Assembly: GCA_036382855.1 (NCBI GenBank)
Contig: DASVPO010000006.1
Location: 496,001-560,000 of the forward strand
Length of the DNA stretch: 64,000 bases
Source: DASVTR01 sp036382855
GTDB taxonomy: Bacteria; Acidobacteriota; Blastocatellia; Pyrinomonadales; Pyrinomonadaceae
Direction: 5' to 3'
Under the pieces are notes generated by a model that made no database searches, was not told the DNA's origin, and saw nothing but the letters and a program-made list of their open reading frames with translations. The position numbers and the translations under genes are program-made. Positions 25,257 to 34,486 of this stretch are shown piece after piece (the first letter of the stretch is position 1; each line of letters starts with the position of its first letter).

Positions 25257-27638
25257 ATGTCTCAAGATAACCGTTTGCTGCCGCTGCCCTCCGTTGACCG
25301 CGCGCTTGACCGCCCGCTGGGCGACATAGCCCAATCGAAGCCCTACGGTGTGGCGCAAACCGAAACCAATTTGCGCGACTATCTCTTTGTCGTGCTCAAG
25401 CGCAAGTGGTTGATTCTGGCGCTCGTGCTGGTCGTGACCTCTCTGGTGACGATTCAGATGTACCGCATGCCTTCGGTTTACGAGGCCGCGACCACGATTC
25501 AGATTGAGCCGAAGCAAGGCAACGTCCTGCAAAGCGACAAGGCCATCGTCATCAATACGGGCGGCAACGGCACAGACCCCGTCTACTGGCAAACGCAACT
25601 GCGCCTGCTCGAAAATCCTGCGCTCGCACGCCAAGTCATCAAGACCTTAGACCTCCAGAACGACCCGCGCTTTTTCGCGGGACAGTCGCAGACCGACATC
25701 ATGTCGTCTTTGCGCAGGCTCTTCTCGCGAGAGAAGACGGCGCCCGTGACAGCCCCGCCGCCCGCCGGAGAATTGCCCCTCGTCAGGGAAGACGACGTGA
25801 AGGGACAGCAGTTGACGCCCGAAGAGCTTGCCAAGCTTGAGCCTTACGAGGAAACGCTCGGCGCGAACCTGACGGTTGACCCTGTTGTCGGCACGAACCT
25901 CGTCACGCTTCGCTACAAGCACACAGACCCGGAGTTGGCGCAGAAGATTGTCAACACGGTGGCAGACATCTTCGTCTACAACAATATTCAGCGCGAGACG
26001 ATGGGCGCGGATAAAAACGCTGATACGCTCGCCAAACAGATTGCCGAACTGCAAACGACCGTCAGGCAAAAGCAGGCCGATGTCCTAGACTACCAGATTA
26101 AAAATAATCTGCCGCAGACCGAAGGCCCATCTTCCAATCTCGAAGCAACAAAGCTTGCCACGCTCAGCAGCCAACTGCTTGAAGCCGAAAACGAACGCAA
26201 GAATTTGCAGGCGAGCTACGAGGCCGCCGTCAAGGAAATTGACCCCTACTCGAACCCGCTGGTGCAGGATAACAAGCGCATCGAGTCTCTGCGCGAGAAG
26301 ATTGATGTCTTAGAGCAGAAGCGTGCGGAGTTGCTCGTCATCTACACGCCGGAATGGCCGGAAGTCAGAAAGATTGAGGAGCAGATCAAGCCGCTCAAAG
26401 AGGCGCTGGCGAAAGCTCCGCGTGAAGTGCTCTCATCCATGAGGTCGCGCTACGAGGCGGCGGCCAAAAGAGAGAGTATGCTGCGCGCTTCCTACAACCA
26501 GCAGCGCGGCACGACGACGGCGCAGAACATAGCCGAGTCGCAGATGACCGTGATGAAGCAGCAGTTGGAGACCGACAAGCAATCGCTGGCGACGCTGATG
26601 CAGCGCCAGCGCGAACTGGAAAACCAGAAGGCCAGCGCTGCTCCGAACAACATCACCGTCACCAACTACGGCCGCCGCGGCGAACTCGTCGGGCCGCCAC
26701 GCGTGCGCAATATCCTGATTGCGTTGGTTCTCTCGCTTGGCGCAGGCATTGGTCTCGCCTTCCTGTTAGATTATCTGGACGACACGCTGAAGTCTGTTGA
26801 CGACGTTGACCGCTACATACACGTTCCGGCGTTGGCACTGATTCCGTCTAATCGCAGCGAGCGACGCTTGCGCGGCAAGGCCGGAGCCGCTCCCTACGAT
26901 GGAGGCGAGATAACGGCGCTCGCTCTGATTGACGACGCGCGCTCGCCCGTGGCCGAAGCCTACAGACACTTGCGCACGTCGCTTCTGCTCTCCAGCGCAG
27001 GCCAGCCGCCGCGCACCATCCTCGTCACTTCGAGCCAGCCCTCAGAAGGCAAGACGACGACGGCCGTTAACACAGCCGTCATGCTGGCGCAGACGGGAGC
27101 GGACGTGCTGCTCGTTGATTGCGATTTGCGCCGCCCGCGCGTTCATGCTCATTTCGGCATCGCCAACGTGCGCGGCGTTACCAACTACCTGTCAGGCGAT
27201 TCAAACCTTGAATCCGTCATGCAGCCCTATGAGAAGCTGCCGAATTTAAAGCTGATGACTTCCGGGCCTGTGCCGCCGAATCCTGCCGAGCTTCTAGGCT
27301 CGGACGAGATGCGCAAGCTCGTCGCCACTCTGGCTGAACGCTTCACACACGTCGTCATTGATTCGCCGCCCGCCATCTCTTTTACGGATGCCGCGATTCT
27401 CTCGACCGTCGTTGACGGCGTGATGCTGGTCGTGCACGGAGGCCGCAGTTCGCGCGCCGTTGTGCGTCGCGCCAAGCAGCAGTTGACGGATGTCGGCGCA
27501 CACATCTTCGGCATCGTGCTCAACAACGTCAAGCTCGAATCGCACGACTATTATTACGGCGGTTATTACTCGGAATACTACACGGACGACGAGCCGGGGC
27601 CGGACACGCCCGGCTTAGTCCAGAGTTCGAAGTCTTAA
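25257..27638 (+). CDS. Wzc-like polysaccharide co-polymerase with C-terminal BY-kinase
   Basis: This 793-residue inner-membrane protein controls chain length or export of a surface polysaccharide. The N-terminal Wzz domain starts with a membrane segment at about 53-70 (LILALVLVVTSLVTIQMYRM). A long coiled-coil periplasmic region (about 250-460) and a second membrane segment (about 485-502) follow. The cytoplasmic tyrosine kinase has Walker A SSQPSEGKTTTAVN (about 592), Walker A-prime VLLVDCDLRRPR (about 617) and Walker B HVVIDSPPA (about 697). The C-terminus carries a tyrosine cluster (seven Tyr around 762-775) for autophosphorylation. The last residues and the stop codon lie in a heptad repeat. 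Confidence 0.93.
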   Translation: MSQDNRLLPLPSVDRALDRPLGDIAQSKPYGVAQTETNLRDYLFVVLKRKWLILALVLVVTSLVTIQMYRMPSVYEAATTIQIEPKQGNVLQSDKAIVINTGGNGTDPVYWQTQLRLLENPALARQVIKTLDLQNDPRFFAGQSQTDIMSSLRRLFSREKTAPVTAPPPAGELPLVREDDVKGQQLTPEELAKLEPYEETLGANLTVDPVVGTNLVTLRYKHTDPELAQKIVNTVADIFVYNNIQRETMGADKNADTLAKQIAELQTTVRQKQADVLDYQIKNNLPQTEGPSSNLEATKLATLSSQLLEAENERKNLQASYEAAVKEIDPYSNPLVQDNKRIESLREKIDVLEQKRAELLVIYTPEWPEVRKIEEQIKPLKEALAKAPREVLSSMRSRYEAAAKRESMLRASYNQQRGTTTAQNIAESQMTVMKQQLETDKQSLATLMQRQRELENQKASAAPNNITVTNYGRRGELVGPPRVRNILIALVLSLGAGIGLAFLLDYLDDTLKSVDDVDRYIHVPALALIPSNRSERRLRGKAGAAPYDGGEITALALIDDARSPVAEAYRHLRTSLLLSSAGQPPRTILVTSSQPSEGKTTTAVNTAVMLAQTGADVLLVDCDLRRPRVHAHFGIANVRGVTNYLSGDSNLESVMQPYEKLPNLKLMTSGPVPPNPAELLGSDEMRKLVATLAERFTHVVIDSPPAISFTDAAILSTVVDGVMLVVHGGRSSRAVVRRAKQQLTDVGAHIFGIVLNNVKLESHDYYYGGYYSEYYTDDEPGPDTPGLVQSSKS

Positions 27639-27705
27639 AGTCCTGAACTTTAAAAGACAGACTTACGGAGCTTGAGACCTTGAACTCTGGATACTGTACT
27701 CTGGA
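27617..27705 (+). repeat. Heptad-arm inverted repeat, family with CTCTGGA units
   Basis: Left arm 27617-27651 (AGTCCAG, AGTTCGA, AGTCTTA, AAGTCCT, GAACTTT), a 19-base loop, and right arm 27671-27705 (including two CTCTGGA units). Five 7-bp units lie in each arm, with the outer units fully complementary (CCAGAG with CTCTGG). The wzc stop codon (27636-27638) is inside the left arm. The right arm ends 8 bases before the next ATG. AGCTTG follows the loop on the coding strand. Confidence 0.8.
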
Positions 27706-27713
27706 CTGAATGA

Positions 27714-28202
27714 ATGAGGGGCGAATTCTGCCTCATCGCGCCGGATGTCAAACTCGGAAGCGACGTGGCAATCTACAATTTCGTTAATCTCTACGGCTGC
27801 GAAATCGGCGACGGCACGAAAGTCGGCTCGTTCGTCGAGATTCAAAAGGGCGTGCGCGTGGGCCGCAACTGCAAGGTCTCCAGCCACACTTTCATCTGCG
27901 AAGGCGTCCACATCGAAGATGAAGTCTTCATCGGCCACAACGTAAACTTCATTAACGACAAATATCCGAGGGCCACTAACCCGACGGGCCAACTGCAAAC
28001 CGAAGCCGACTGGCAGGTCGAACGCACCGTTGTGCGCCGCGGCGCTTCCATCGGCACGGGCGCGACCATCCTCGGCGGCCTCGAAATCGGCGCGCGCTCA
28101 ATCATCGGCGCGGGCGCTGTCGTCACGAAAAGCGTTCCACCCGACTCAATCGTCGCGGGCAATCCGGCAAGGGTAATAAAAGAAGTGATGAGTGATGAGT
28201 AA
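27714..28202 (+). CDS. Hexapeptide-repeat sugar N-acetyltransferase (WbpD-like paralogue)
   Basis: This 162-residue left-handed beta-helix protein has repeats such as GDGTKVGSFVEIQKGVRVG and VFIGHNVNFINDKYPRATNP, followed by RRGASIGTGATILGG. It is similar to the acetyltransferase at 20895 but lacks that protein's C-terminal tail. With the aminotransferase and oxidoreductase that follow it would complete a 3-amino- or 4-amino-sugar pathway. No Shine-Dalgarno precedes the ATG, which follows a heptad hairpin. The last residues, EVMSDE, are encoded by the next heptad repeat, so the native end was probably rewritten by it. Confidence 0.8.
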   Translation: MRGEFCLIAPDVKLGSDVAIYNFVNLYGCEIGDGTKVGSFVEIQKGVRVGRNCKVSSHTFICEGVHIEDEVFIGHNVNFINDKYPRATNPTGQLQTEADWQVERTVVRRGASIGTGATILGGLEIGARSIIGAGAVVTKSVPPDSIVAGNPARVIKEVMSDE

Positions 28203-28265
28203 TGAGTGATGAGTGGAAAGCTCATTCTTCAACTCATCACTCATCACTCATCACTCATCACTCTA
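28183..28265 (+). repeat. Heptad-arm inverted repeat, family B copy 2
   Basis: Left arm 28183-28217 is five GAGTGAT-type units, loop 28218-28230 is 13 bases, and right arm 28231-28265 is five CACTCAT-type units. The arms are almost perfectly complementary. The acetyltransferase stop codon (28200-28202) is in the left arm. The aminotransferase ATG at 28269 comes 3 bases after the right arm, with no Shine-Dalgarno. Confidence 0.92.
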
Positions 28266-28268
28266 TTT

Positions 28269-29363
28269 ATGACTGTTCCTTTCGTTGATTTGCGAGCGCA
28301 GTATCTATCAATCAAGGCGGAGATTGACGAGGCGATTGCGCGTGTGCTGGAGACGACGGCGTTTGTCTTGGGCCGTGAGGTTGAGGCTTTCGAGGCTGCT
28401 TTCGCTGAATATGTCGGCGCAAGGTTCTGCGTCGGCGTTAATAGCGGGACGGCTGCGATTCAGTTGGCCGTGATGGCTTGCGGCCTCGAAGCGGGCGACG
28501 AAGTTATCATTCCCGCCAACACTTTCTTTGCCAGCGCGGAAGGCGTCTCAACCGCAGGCGCAACGCCCGTCTTCGTTGACGCAGACCCGCTCTCTTACAA
28601 CATTGACCCAAGCCGCATAGAAGCTGCCATCACAAAGCGCACGCGCGCCATCATCCCCGTTCATCTCTACGGGCAGGCGGCAGACCTGGACCCCATCTTC
28701 GACATCGCCGCGCGCCATAACCTGCTCGTCATAGAGGATGCTGCGCAGGCGCACGGCAGCCTCTACAAGGGACGCCTCGTCGGCGCTCTCTCTCAAGCAG
28801 GGTGCTTCAGCTTTTATCCCGGCAAAAATCTGGGCGCGTATGGCGAGGGCGGCGCGGTTGTGACAAACGATGCGGAGATTGCCCGCCGCGTACGCCTGCT
28901 CAGAGACCACGGGTCGGAGCAGAAGTACCGTCACGAAATCATCGGCTACAACTTTCGCCTCGAAGGCATACAGGGCGCTGTGCTTAATGTAAAGCTTCGC
29001 CATCTTGACAAGTGGAACGACCTGCGCCGCGCACACGCCGCCCGCTACAACGAACTGCTCTCCGGCACGAGCCTTCAACTTCCGCGCGAGATGCCCTACG
29101 CGCGCCACATCTATCATCTCTACGTCGTGCAGACAGACGAGCGTGACGCGCTGCAAAAGAGACTCAACGAGGCCGGAGTCCAGACAGGCATTCATTATCC
29201 CGTCCCCGTTCATCTGCAACCGGCCTATGCCTCGATGGGCCACAAGCCCGGCGACTTTCCTGAATCCGAGCGACAGGCGGCGAGCGTGCTCTCGCTGCCG
29301 ATGTTTCCCGAACTAACGGACGAGCAGATTAAGAGAGTGGCGGAAACCATAGGCGACTTATGA
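28269..29363 (+). CDS. PLP-dependent sugar aminotransferase, DegT/DnrJ/EryC1 family
   Basis: The start is the ATG at 28269 (MTVPFVDLRAQY), giving 364 residues. The frame upstream only translates the heptad repeat. PLP lysine is K186 in FYPGKNLGAYGEGG, and VIEDAAQAHGS and GVNSGTAAIQ are present. A 27-residue block around NIDPSRIEAAIT and RTRAIIPVHLYGQ is nearly identical to the aminotransferase at 19614, showing a close family relationship. The partner oxidoreductase gene overlaps its end by 4 bases. It aminates a keto-sugar nucleotide; the exact sugar is unknown. Confidence 0.88.
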   Translation: MTVPFVDLRAQYLSIKAEIDEAIARVLETTAFVLGREVEAFEAAFAEYVGARFCVGVNSGTAAIQLAVMACGLEAGDEVIIPANTFFASAEGVSTAGATPVFVDADPLSYNIDPSRIEAAITKRTRAIIPVHLYGQAADLDPIFDIAARHNLLVIEDAAQAHGSLYKGRLVGALSQAGCFSFYPGKNLGAYGEGGAVVTNDAEIARRVRLLRDHGSEQKYRHEIIGYNFRLEGIQGAVLNVKLRHLDKWNDLRRAHAARYNELLSGTSLQLPREMPYARHIYHLYVVQTDERDALQKRLNEAGVQTGIHYPVPVHLQPAYASMGHKPGDFPESERQAASVLSLPMFPELTDEQIKRVAETIGDL

Positions 29364-30388
29364 GTGAAACATCAATCGGCGTCATCGGCTGCGGCTACTG
29401 GGGGCCGAACCTGCTGCGCAACTTCGCGGAGAATGAGGCTGCGCATCTTCGCTGGATGTGCGACCTTGACCCGAAGCGCTTGGAGGCGATGGGCCGTCGC
29501 TACCCTTCAGCCGACGTGACGCGCGATTACAGGCAGATGCTCGCAGATGATTCACTATCAGCGGTTGTCATTGCCACGCCCGTCGCGACGCATTACAACT
29601 TCGCGCGCGAAGCCTTGCTCGCAGGCAAGCACGTCCTGATAGAGAAGCCTTTCACGGCGAGCGTGCGCGAGGCGGAAGAGTTGATTGAGTTGGCCGAGAG
29701 CGCGCGCCTGACGTTGATGATTGACCATACGTTCGTCTATACGGGCGCGGTGCGCAAGATAAAGGAGATAGTGGAGACGGGCGAACTGGGCGACCTTCTC
29801 TACTTCGATTCGACGCGCATCAACCTCGGACTCTTTCAGAACGACATCAACGTCGTCTGGGATTTAGCGCCGCACGACCTTTCCATCATGGATTACATCA
29901 TCGGTCGCCAGCCCGTTGCGCTCACAGCGACCGGCAGTTGCCACATCGAGCGCGGCATCGAAAACATAGCCTACGTGATGCTCCGTTTTGATGATGAGTT
30001 CATCGCCCACTTTCATTTCAACTGGCTCTCACCCGTCAAGATTCGCCGCACGCTCATCGCCGGCAGCCGCAGGATGGTCGTCTATGACGACATCGAGCCG
30101 ACCGAAAAGATACGCGTCTATGATAAAGGCGTAACGACCAATCGGAGCAAGGATGAAGTTGACCGTGAGACGGCCTATAAGACGCTCGTCAGCTACCGAA
30201 CCGGCGACGTGTGGGTTCCCAAGCTGGATTCGACGGAAGCGCTGCGCTACGTTTGTCAGGAATTTCTTGACGCCATCAGGGAAGCGAGGCCGCCTTTGAC
30301 GGACGGGCGGGCGGGCCTGCGCGTCGTCCGCCTGCTCGAAGCCGCACAGAAATCAATCAACGAGGGCGGGCGCTTGGTAGAGTTGTAG
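29360..30388 (+). CDS. Gfo/Idh/MocA family sugar oxidoreductase
   Basis: This 342-residue protein has GVIGCGYWGPNLLRNF (Rossmann), LIEKPFTASVREAEEL (EKP motif) and WDLAPHDLSIMDYI (catalytic His region). It resembles the oxidoreductase at 21500 and probably makes the 3-keto sugar aminated by the preceding gene product, with which it overlaps by 4 bases. Gene order here (acetyltransferase, aminotransferase, oxidoreductase) is the reverse of the first set. It is the last gene before a bidirectional terminator. Confidence 0.87.
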   Translation: MSETSIGVIGCGYWGPNLLRNFAENEAAHLRWMCDLDPKRLEAMGRRYPSADVTRDYRQMLADDSLSAVVIATPVATHYNFAREALLAGKHVLIEKPFTASVREAEELIELAESARLTLMIDHTFVYTGAVRKIKEIVETGELGDLLYFDSTRINLGLFQNDINVVWDLAPHDLSIMDYIIGRQPVALTATGSCHIERGIENIAYVMLRFDDEFIAHFHFNWLSPVKIRRTLIAGSRRMVVYDDIEPTEKIRVYDKGVTTNRSKDEVDRETAYKTLVSYRTGDVWVPKLDSTEALRYVCQEFLDAIREARPPLTDGRAGLRVVRLLEAAQKSINEGGRLVEL

Positions 30389-30429
30389 GCTGAGGCGCGA
30401 AAGCAGAATAAGGTTGAGATGGAAGGAGC

Positions 30430-30471
30430 AAAGCCTTCATCTTTCGTCCGAGGACGAAAGATGAAGGCTTT
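30430..30471. terminator. Bidirectional hairpin terminator between convergent genes
   Basis: A perfect 20-bp inverted repeat (arms 30430-30449 and 30452-30471, ending in AAA/TTT) with only two central bases lies between the end of the oxidoreductase gene and the end of the convergent peptidase gene. Both strands give a long stem with a short U-run, suitable for ending both transcripts. Confidence 0.75.
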
Positions 30472-30524
30472 CCTGTTGGTGCGTCTGCTGTTGGTGTTGT
30501 CTACTGCTGCCGTCGTCTTCGCGC

Positions 30525-33500
30525 TCAGGGAATCAGCGCGCCGATGACGGGGATGTCGCCGGTCGTACCGAGGTTGATAATGCTGACGGTATTGGTGGCG
30601 CTGTTTCTGATGTAGAAGTTGGCCTCGGATTCACGCCAGATGGCGATGTCGAAGAGGCCGTCTCCATCGTAGTCAGCAGGAACGGGCCTATCGTTTGAGT
30701 TGCCCCAGTTGACGATGATTGAGCCGCCGGTGCTCTTCTTGATGTACCAGTTGCCCTCGTTGGGACGGAAGACTGCCACGTCGGCCTTGCGGTCGCCGTC
30801 GTAGTCGCCGGGAACAGCCTTGTCGCCGAAGAGTCCCCAGTTGGTGACGGTTGAGCCGCCCGTGCTCTTGAGGATATACCAGTTGCCTTCGGTCTGACGG
30901 AAGACTGCGATGTCTGCCTTGCCGTCAACATCGTAGTCGGCGGGAACGAGCGTGTCCGTCGGGTCGCCCCAACCCTGTGCGATGCTGCCGCCGCTGCTCT
31001 TCTTGATATACCAGTTGCCGTCAGACGGGCGATAGACGGCCACATCTGTCTTGCCGTCGCCGTCGTAGTCTGCTGGCGCTGGACGGTCTCCGTTCTGTCC
31101 CCAGCCGATGAGCGTGACCGTGTTGTCGGAGCTATTGCGTATGTACCAGTTGCCTTCGGATTCGCGGAAGATGGCGAAGTCGCCCTGCCCATCGCCGTCG
31201 TAGTCTCCGTAGACAAGCTTGTCTGTGCTGAGTCCCCAGTTCTGGACGGTGGTCGAGCCGTCGGAGCTGTTGCGGACGTACCAGTTGCCTTCGTTTGGAC
31301 GGAAGATGAGCAGGTCTGTCAGACCGTCACCGTCGAAATCGCCGGGACGACGAACGGGCGGCAGTTGGTTGACGGGCGAACAGGCGAAGCCCTGGCGCGT
31401 GATTTCGATTTGCACGCAGCCGATTGTCCCTGTGTCCTGCGCCGCCGTGTCGGCTACGCGCAGTTTCCATGTGCCGAGCGCATCCTTGCCGTTGAGGCCG
31501 TTGAGCGGAAGCGCGGGCCTGAACGAGCCTACATATGGCGCTGTGCCGGAAGCGATGGCGGTGGCCGCAGCATCGTCGAAGACGGTGTGTGTGCCGGAGC
31601 AATCGTTGTTTCCGCTGCCGAAGTTGTCGCCGCTGCTGCCGCGATTATCGGAGAGCGTGATGCTTGTTCCGTCCGGGTGAATGAGACTGATGAGCAGGTC
31701 GCCGTCGAACGTGTGATTAAGACGGAGACGAACGTTAACGTCGGCGATAGCGCCCGCGTCCGTGATGTTGATGGGAACTTCGGCCGTCGCCACATCAGGA
31801 ATCGGGACACTGATGTTGCCGCTGCCCGTTGTAGTCGGAGCGGTTGTGCCCGAAGGCGTGCCGACGCGCAGCAGGTAGTTTCTCGTCACCTGTCCGAGAC
31901 TACTGTTGACGACGATGGGCAGATTAATTGCTGAGCCGCAGGCCGTGGCGGCCGGAACGGTGTAGCTGATGGCCTGCGAACTGGTTGCGCCATGAATGAT
32001 AGTGCCGTAGTTGGCGCTGCCGCCGCCGGTGATGGAAGCGGTCGTGGCGGAAGCGTTAGCGCCGCAGAAGGGGTTGGTGAGCGGAACGGTCAGGAGGATT
32101 GTCTCGCCGGGGTCTGCCGCGCCGTTGTTGTTGCCGGCAGCATCGTTGATGGTGACTGTGCCGAGCGTCAGATTTGGAACTGCGAAGGATTGCGTGACGG
32201 TCGCCGTGCCGGTCGTCGTTGCGCCGAAGCCCATGCCGCGCGTGGCGAAACCGGCCCAGATGTCCTGCTCGTCTTCGCCGTTGAAGCTGGCGCAGTCGGC
32301 GGCGAGGATGGAATCGCGCGCCTGAATCAAAGTCGGGCTGGCAGGGTCCAGCTTCATACCGTCGGTGACGATTTGCAGGGCGCGCTGATTGCCCGCCGCG
32401 TGGCCCATGCGGCTGATGAGACGAGCGCGCACTTCAAGGAGCATCATGCACCAGACTTCGCCTATGTTGTGGACTTCGGTCGCGGTGGCCGAGCCGATGG
32501 GCCCACGATTGTAAGCGCCGTCGTTGACGTTGATTTGTGCAGGGTCAATGTCGGCGTAGGTCAAAGGGTTGTGCGGCTGGCCGGGGCGAGTAGCGCCCGC
32601 GCCGCCGACGTTGGTTTTGACGGCGTAGGGGAAACGACGAACGCCGTAATAGTAGTTATCGTTGGCCTGCGCGCCGGTCACGATCTCCTTGGTGGCGTAG
32701 CCTCCGGCAGGATAGATGCCGTTGACATCTTCGTCGGCCGTGGAGAGCAGGGCGCGCGCGTAAAAGTCGCCCCAGCCTTCGCCCATGCCGCCGGATTGCG
32801 TGGTCGTCAGGCCGGAAGCATTGGCGTGCAGACGGTTTGACGTGCCGTGCGTCAGTTCGTGAATCACTATGTCGTGGTCGAGGTCGCCGTCGCGGTCGGG
32901 CGTCGGGCCTGTGAAGATGTACATCTGCATGCGCGGCAAAGAGCCGTCAGGCGATGTCGAAAAGTTGGCGTTATTTGTGCCGCTGGAATCCTGCGCTTCA
33001 GCGCGCACGTAGTCATTGCCTGTGCCGCCGCGCCCGTAGTTGTTCAACTGGAAGTTTCGCGCTTGCTCCGTGAAGCCGAGTTGATAGAGGCGGTCGTGAT
33101 AGCGATTGGACCAGAAGAAGAGGTTTGTGACCGCGCCGCTGCGATAGGCCGCGCTGGTTGGCGCGTCGCCGGGCGCAGGGATGCCGGGAGCCGGATTGAA
33201 GATGAAGGAGAGAACGCGGCCGACACCTGTTGCGCGGCCAGAAGCGTCAACGCCGTTTGTGCCGTCAATGTCTAAACCGGCGTCAACGTTGTTGCCGGTC
33301 GTCGTGACGTTGCCAGCGCCGTCAGCAATCCATGGGTCGTTGCTGAAGGGTTGGCCCACAGGCATTTCGTTGATGACGCTGATGTCGGTGCGCGCGATGG
33401 CCGCGCCCTGAATGCCTGAGCCGGGCAGCGCGTTTGAGGGAGAAAGCGGAGCCGGGTTGTCGTCGTTATAGACGTTGTAGGTGACGCTCTGCGTCTGCTC

Positions 33501-34481
33501 GTTGCGGATGTTCTTGCGCCAGAGCATCTGGCCGTCGTTTGCGTCAACGATAATGTAGTAGTCCGCGTCCTGACCCCAGAGCAGCATGGAATAGGCCAGC
33601 ACGGCAACGCCCGGCTCGGTGGGGAAATAAACGAGGTCGGTCTTGATATTTTCCGTGAAAGGCCCTTGCGCGAGAATACTGGTGCGGCCATCGTTGATGG
33701 GCGTCGTGGTGCGCAATGCGCGCAAGGAGAGCGGGCTGACATCAACGCCGATAGCGCGTGCGGCCGAGGCGGCTGCGTTCGAGGCGCTCATCTTCGGCGT
33801 CGTCTGTAAAGCAGAGTAGTCGAGTCCGGCGGCTAGATTGCCTGTAGTGCGCGCAATCGCGCCGTCCTTTCTGAGAGCCGCGCGCACGTAGCCCTGAAAG
33901 ACGGGGATGCCGCCGATGCGTTGTTCAAACTCAACCCATGAGAGATTTCCCGCAGGGTTTGTGTAATCCGCGACCGTGACAAGCTCGGCCACCTGATTTT
34001 CCGTCAAACCGTACAACTCGCTGTTCTGCGCAAGAAAGCTGCGGACGGCTGGCTCGCGTGCTTCGTTTGTCGGAGCAGTCAGCGCGCACTTGCAGCCCGC
34101 CTCGACGCCGACGATTTCAGGAGCGTTGCCGCCGCGATTAAGCTCTACGCGGAGTTGGCCCACGCGCGACGAAAGGCTTTCTCGTGCCGCGTTCATTTCG
34201 CGGCCCGCTCGCGAAGCGTCGTCTTTCGCTCTCTGGCCCGCTTGCTGGCGCAGGCTCTCAAGCTTGGCCGCGCCTGCGTCCGACTTGTCCGTGTAACGAA
34301 TGTCGTAGTTTTCGAGGCCGGGACGAGAGACAAGGCCGCCGGAAGCGATTTGTCTGTTGTTCTGTTTGGCTGCCTGCGTTCGGAGCGGCGGGGGAATCAA
34401 GACCGCGAGCGCAAGCAGCACGAGGCCGACTGCGACGATGGTGAGACTCCATCCTTTTCTCTCTTTAAATCTTGACTTCAT
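30525..34481 (-). CDS. Secreted M36 (fungalysin) metallopeptidase with P-domain and FG-GAP/VCBS repeats
   Basis: This 1318-residue exported protein has a membrane-spanning signal sequence at about 12-37. An FTP-like propeptide region (about 100-250) is followed by the M36 catalytic domain. Zinc ligands are H541 and H545 (HELTH) with E568 in GEGWGD. A beta-sandwich follows, then a proprotein-convertase P-domain (about 890-1015). Six D(F/Y)DGDG-type calcium-binding repeats of about 48 residues form a likely seven-bladed propeller at about 1045-1318. Each repeat carries GNWY(I/V). It should be self-processed and act outside the cell on protein. The start has a strong Shine-Dalgarno displayed in a hairpin. 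Confidence 0.93.
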   Translation of the reverse strand: MKSRFKERKGWSLTIVAVGLVLLALAVLIPPPLRTQAAKQNNRQIASGGLVSRPGLENYDIRYTDKSDAGAAKLESLRQQAGQRAKDDASRAGREMNAARESLSSRVGQLRVELNRGGNAPEIVGVEAGCKCALTAPTNEAREPAVRSFLAQNSELYGLTENQVAELVTVADYTNPAGNLSWVEFEQRIGGIPVFQGYVRAALRKDGAIARTTGNLAAGLDYSALQTTPKMSASNAAASAARAIGVDVSPLSLRALRTTTPINDGRTSILAQGPFTENIKTDLVYFPTEPGVAVLAYSMLLWGQDADYYIIVDANDGQMLWRKNIRNEQTQSVTYNVYNDDNPAPLSPSNALPGSGIQGAAIARTDISVINEMPVGQPFSNDPWIADGAGNVTTTGNNVDAGLDIDGTNGVDASGRATGVGRVLSFIFNPAPGIPAPGDAPTSAAYRSGAVTNLFFWSNRYHDRLYQLGFTEQARNFQLNNYGRGGTGNDYVRAEAQDSSGTNNANFSTSPDGSLPRMQMYIFTGPTPDRDGDLDHDIVIHELTHGTSNRLHANASGLTTTQSGGMGEGWGDFYARALLSTADEDVNGIYPAGGYATKEIVTGAQANDNYYYGVRRFPYAVKTNVGGAGATRPGQPHNPLTYADIDPAQINVNDGAYNRGPIGSATATEVHNIGEVWCMMLLEVRARLISRMGHAAGNQRALQIVTDGMKLDPASPTLIQARDSILAADCASFNGEDEQDIWAGFATRGMGFGATTTGTATVTQSFAVPNLTLGTVTINDAAGNNNGAADPGETILLTVPLTNPFCGANASATTASITGGGSANYGTIIHGATSSQAISYTVPAATACGSAINLPIVVNSSLGQVTRNYLLRVGTPSGTTAPTTTGSGNISVPIPDVATAEVPINITDAGAIADVNVRLRLNHTFDGDLLISLIHPDGTSITLSDNRGSSGDNFGSGNNDCSGTHTVFDDAAATAIASGTAPYVGSFRPALPLNGLNGKDALGTWKLRVADTAAQDTGTIGCVQIEITRQGFACSPVNQLPPVRRPGDFDGDGLTDLLIFRPNEGNWYVRNSSDGSTTVQNWGLSTDKLVYGDYDGDGQGDFAIFRESEGNWYIRNSSDNTVTLIGWGQNGDRPAPADYDGDGKTDVAVYRPSDGNWYIKKSSGGSIAQGWGDPTDTLVPADYDVDGKADIAVFRQTEGNWYILKSTGGSTVTNWGLFGDKAVPGDYDGDRKADVAVFRPNEGNWYIKKSTGGSIIVNWGNSNDRPVPADYDGDGLFDIAIWRESEANFYIRNSATNTVSIINLGTTGDIPVIGALIP

Positions 34482-34486
34482 TCAGT

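Noticed and set aside
28206..28268. Upstream extension of the aminotransferase (start at 28206)
   Set aside because: The extra 21 residues only translate the heptad repeat; the conserved protein begins at MTVPFVDLRAQY.
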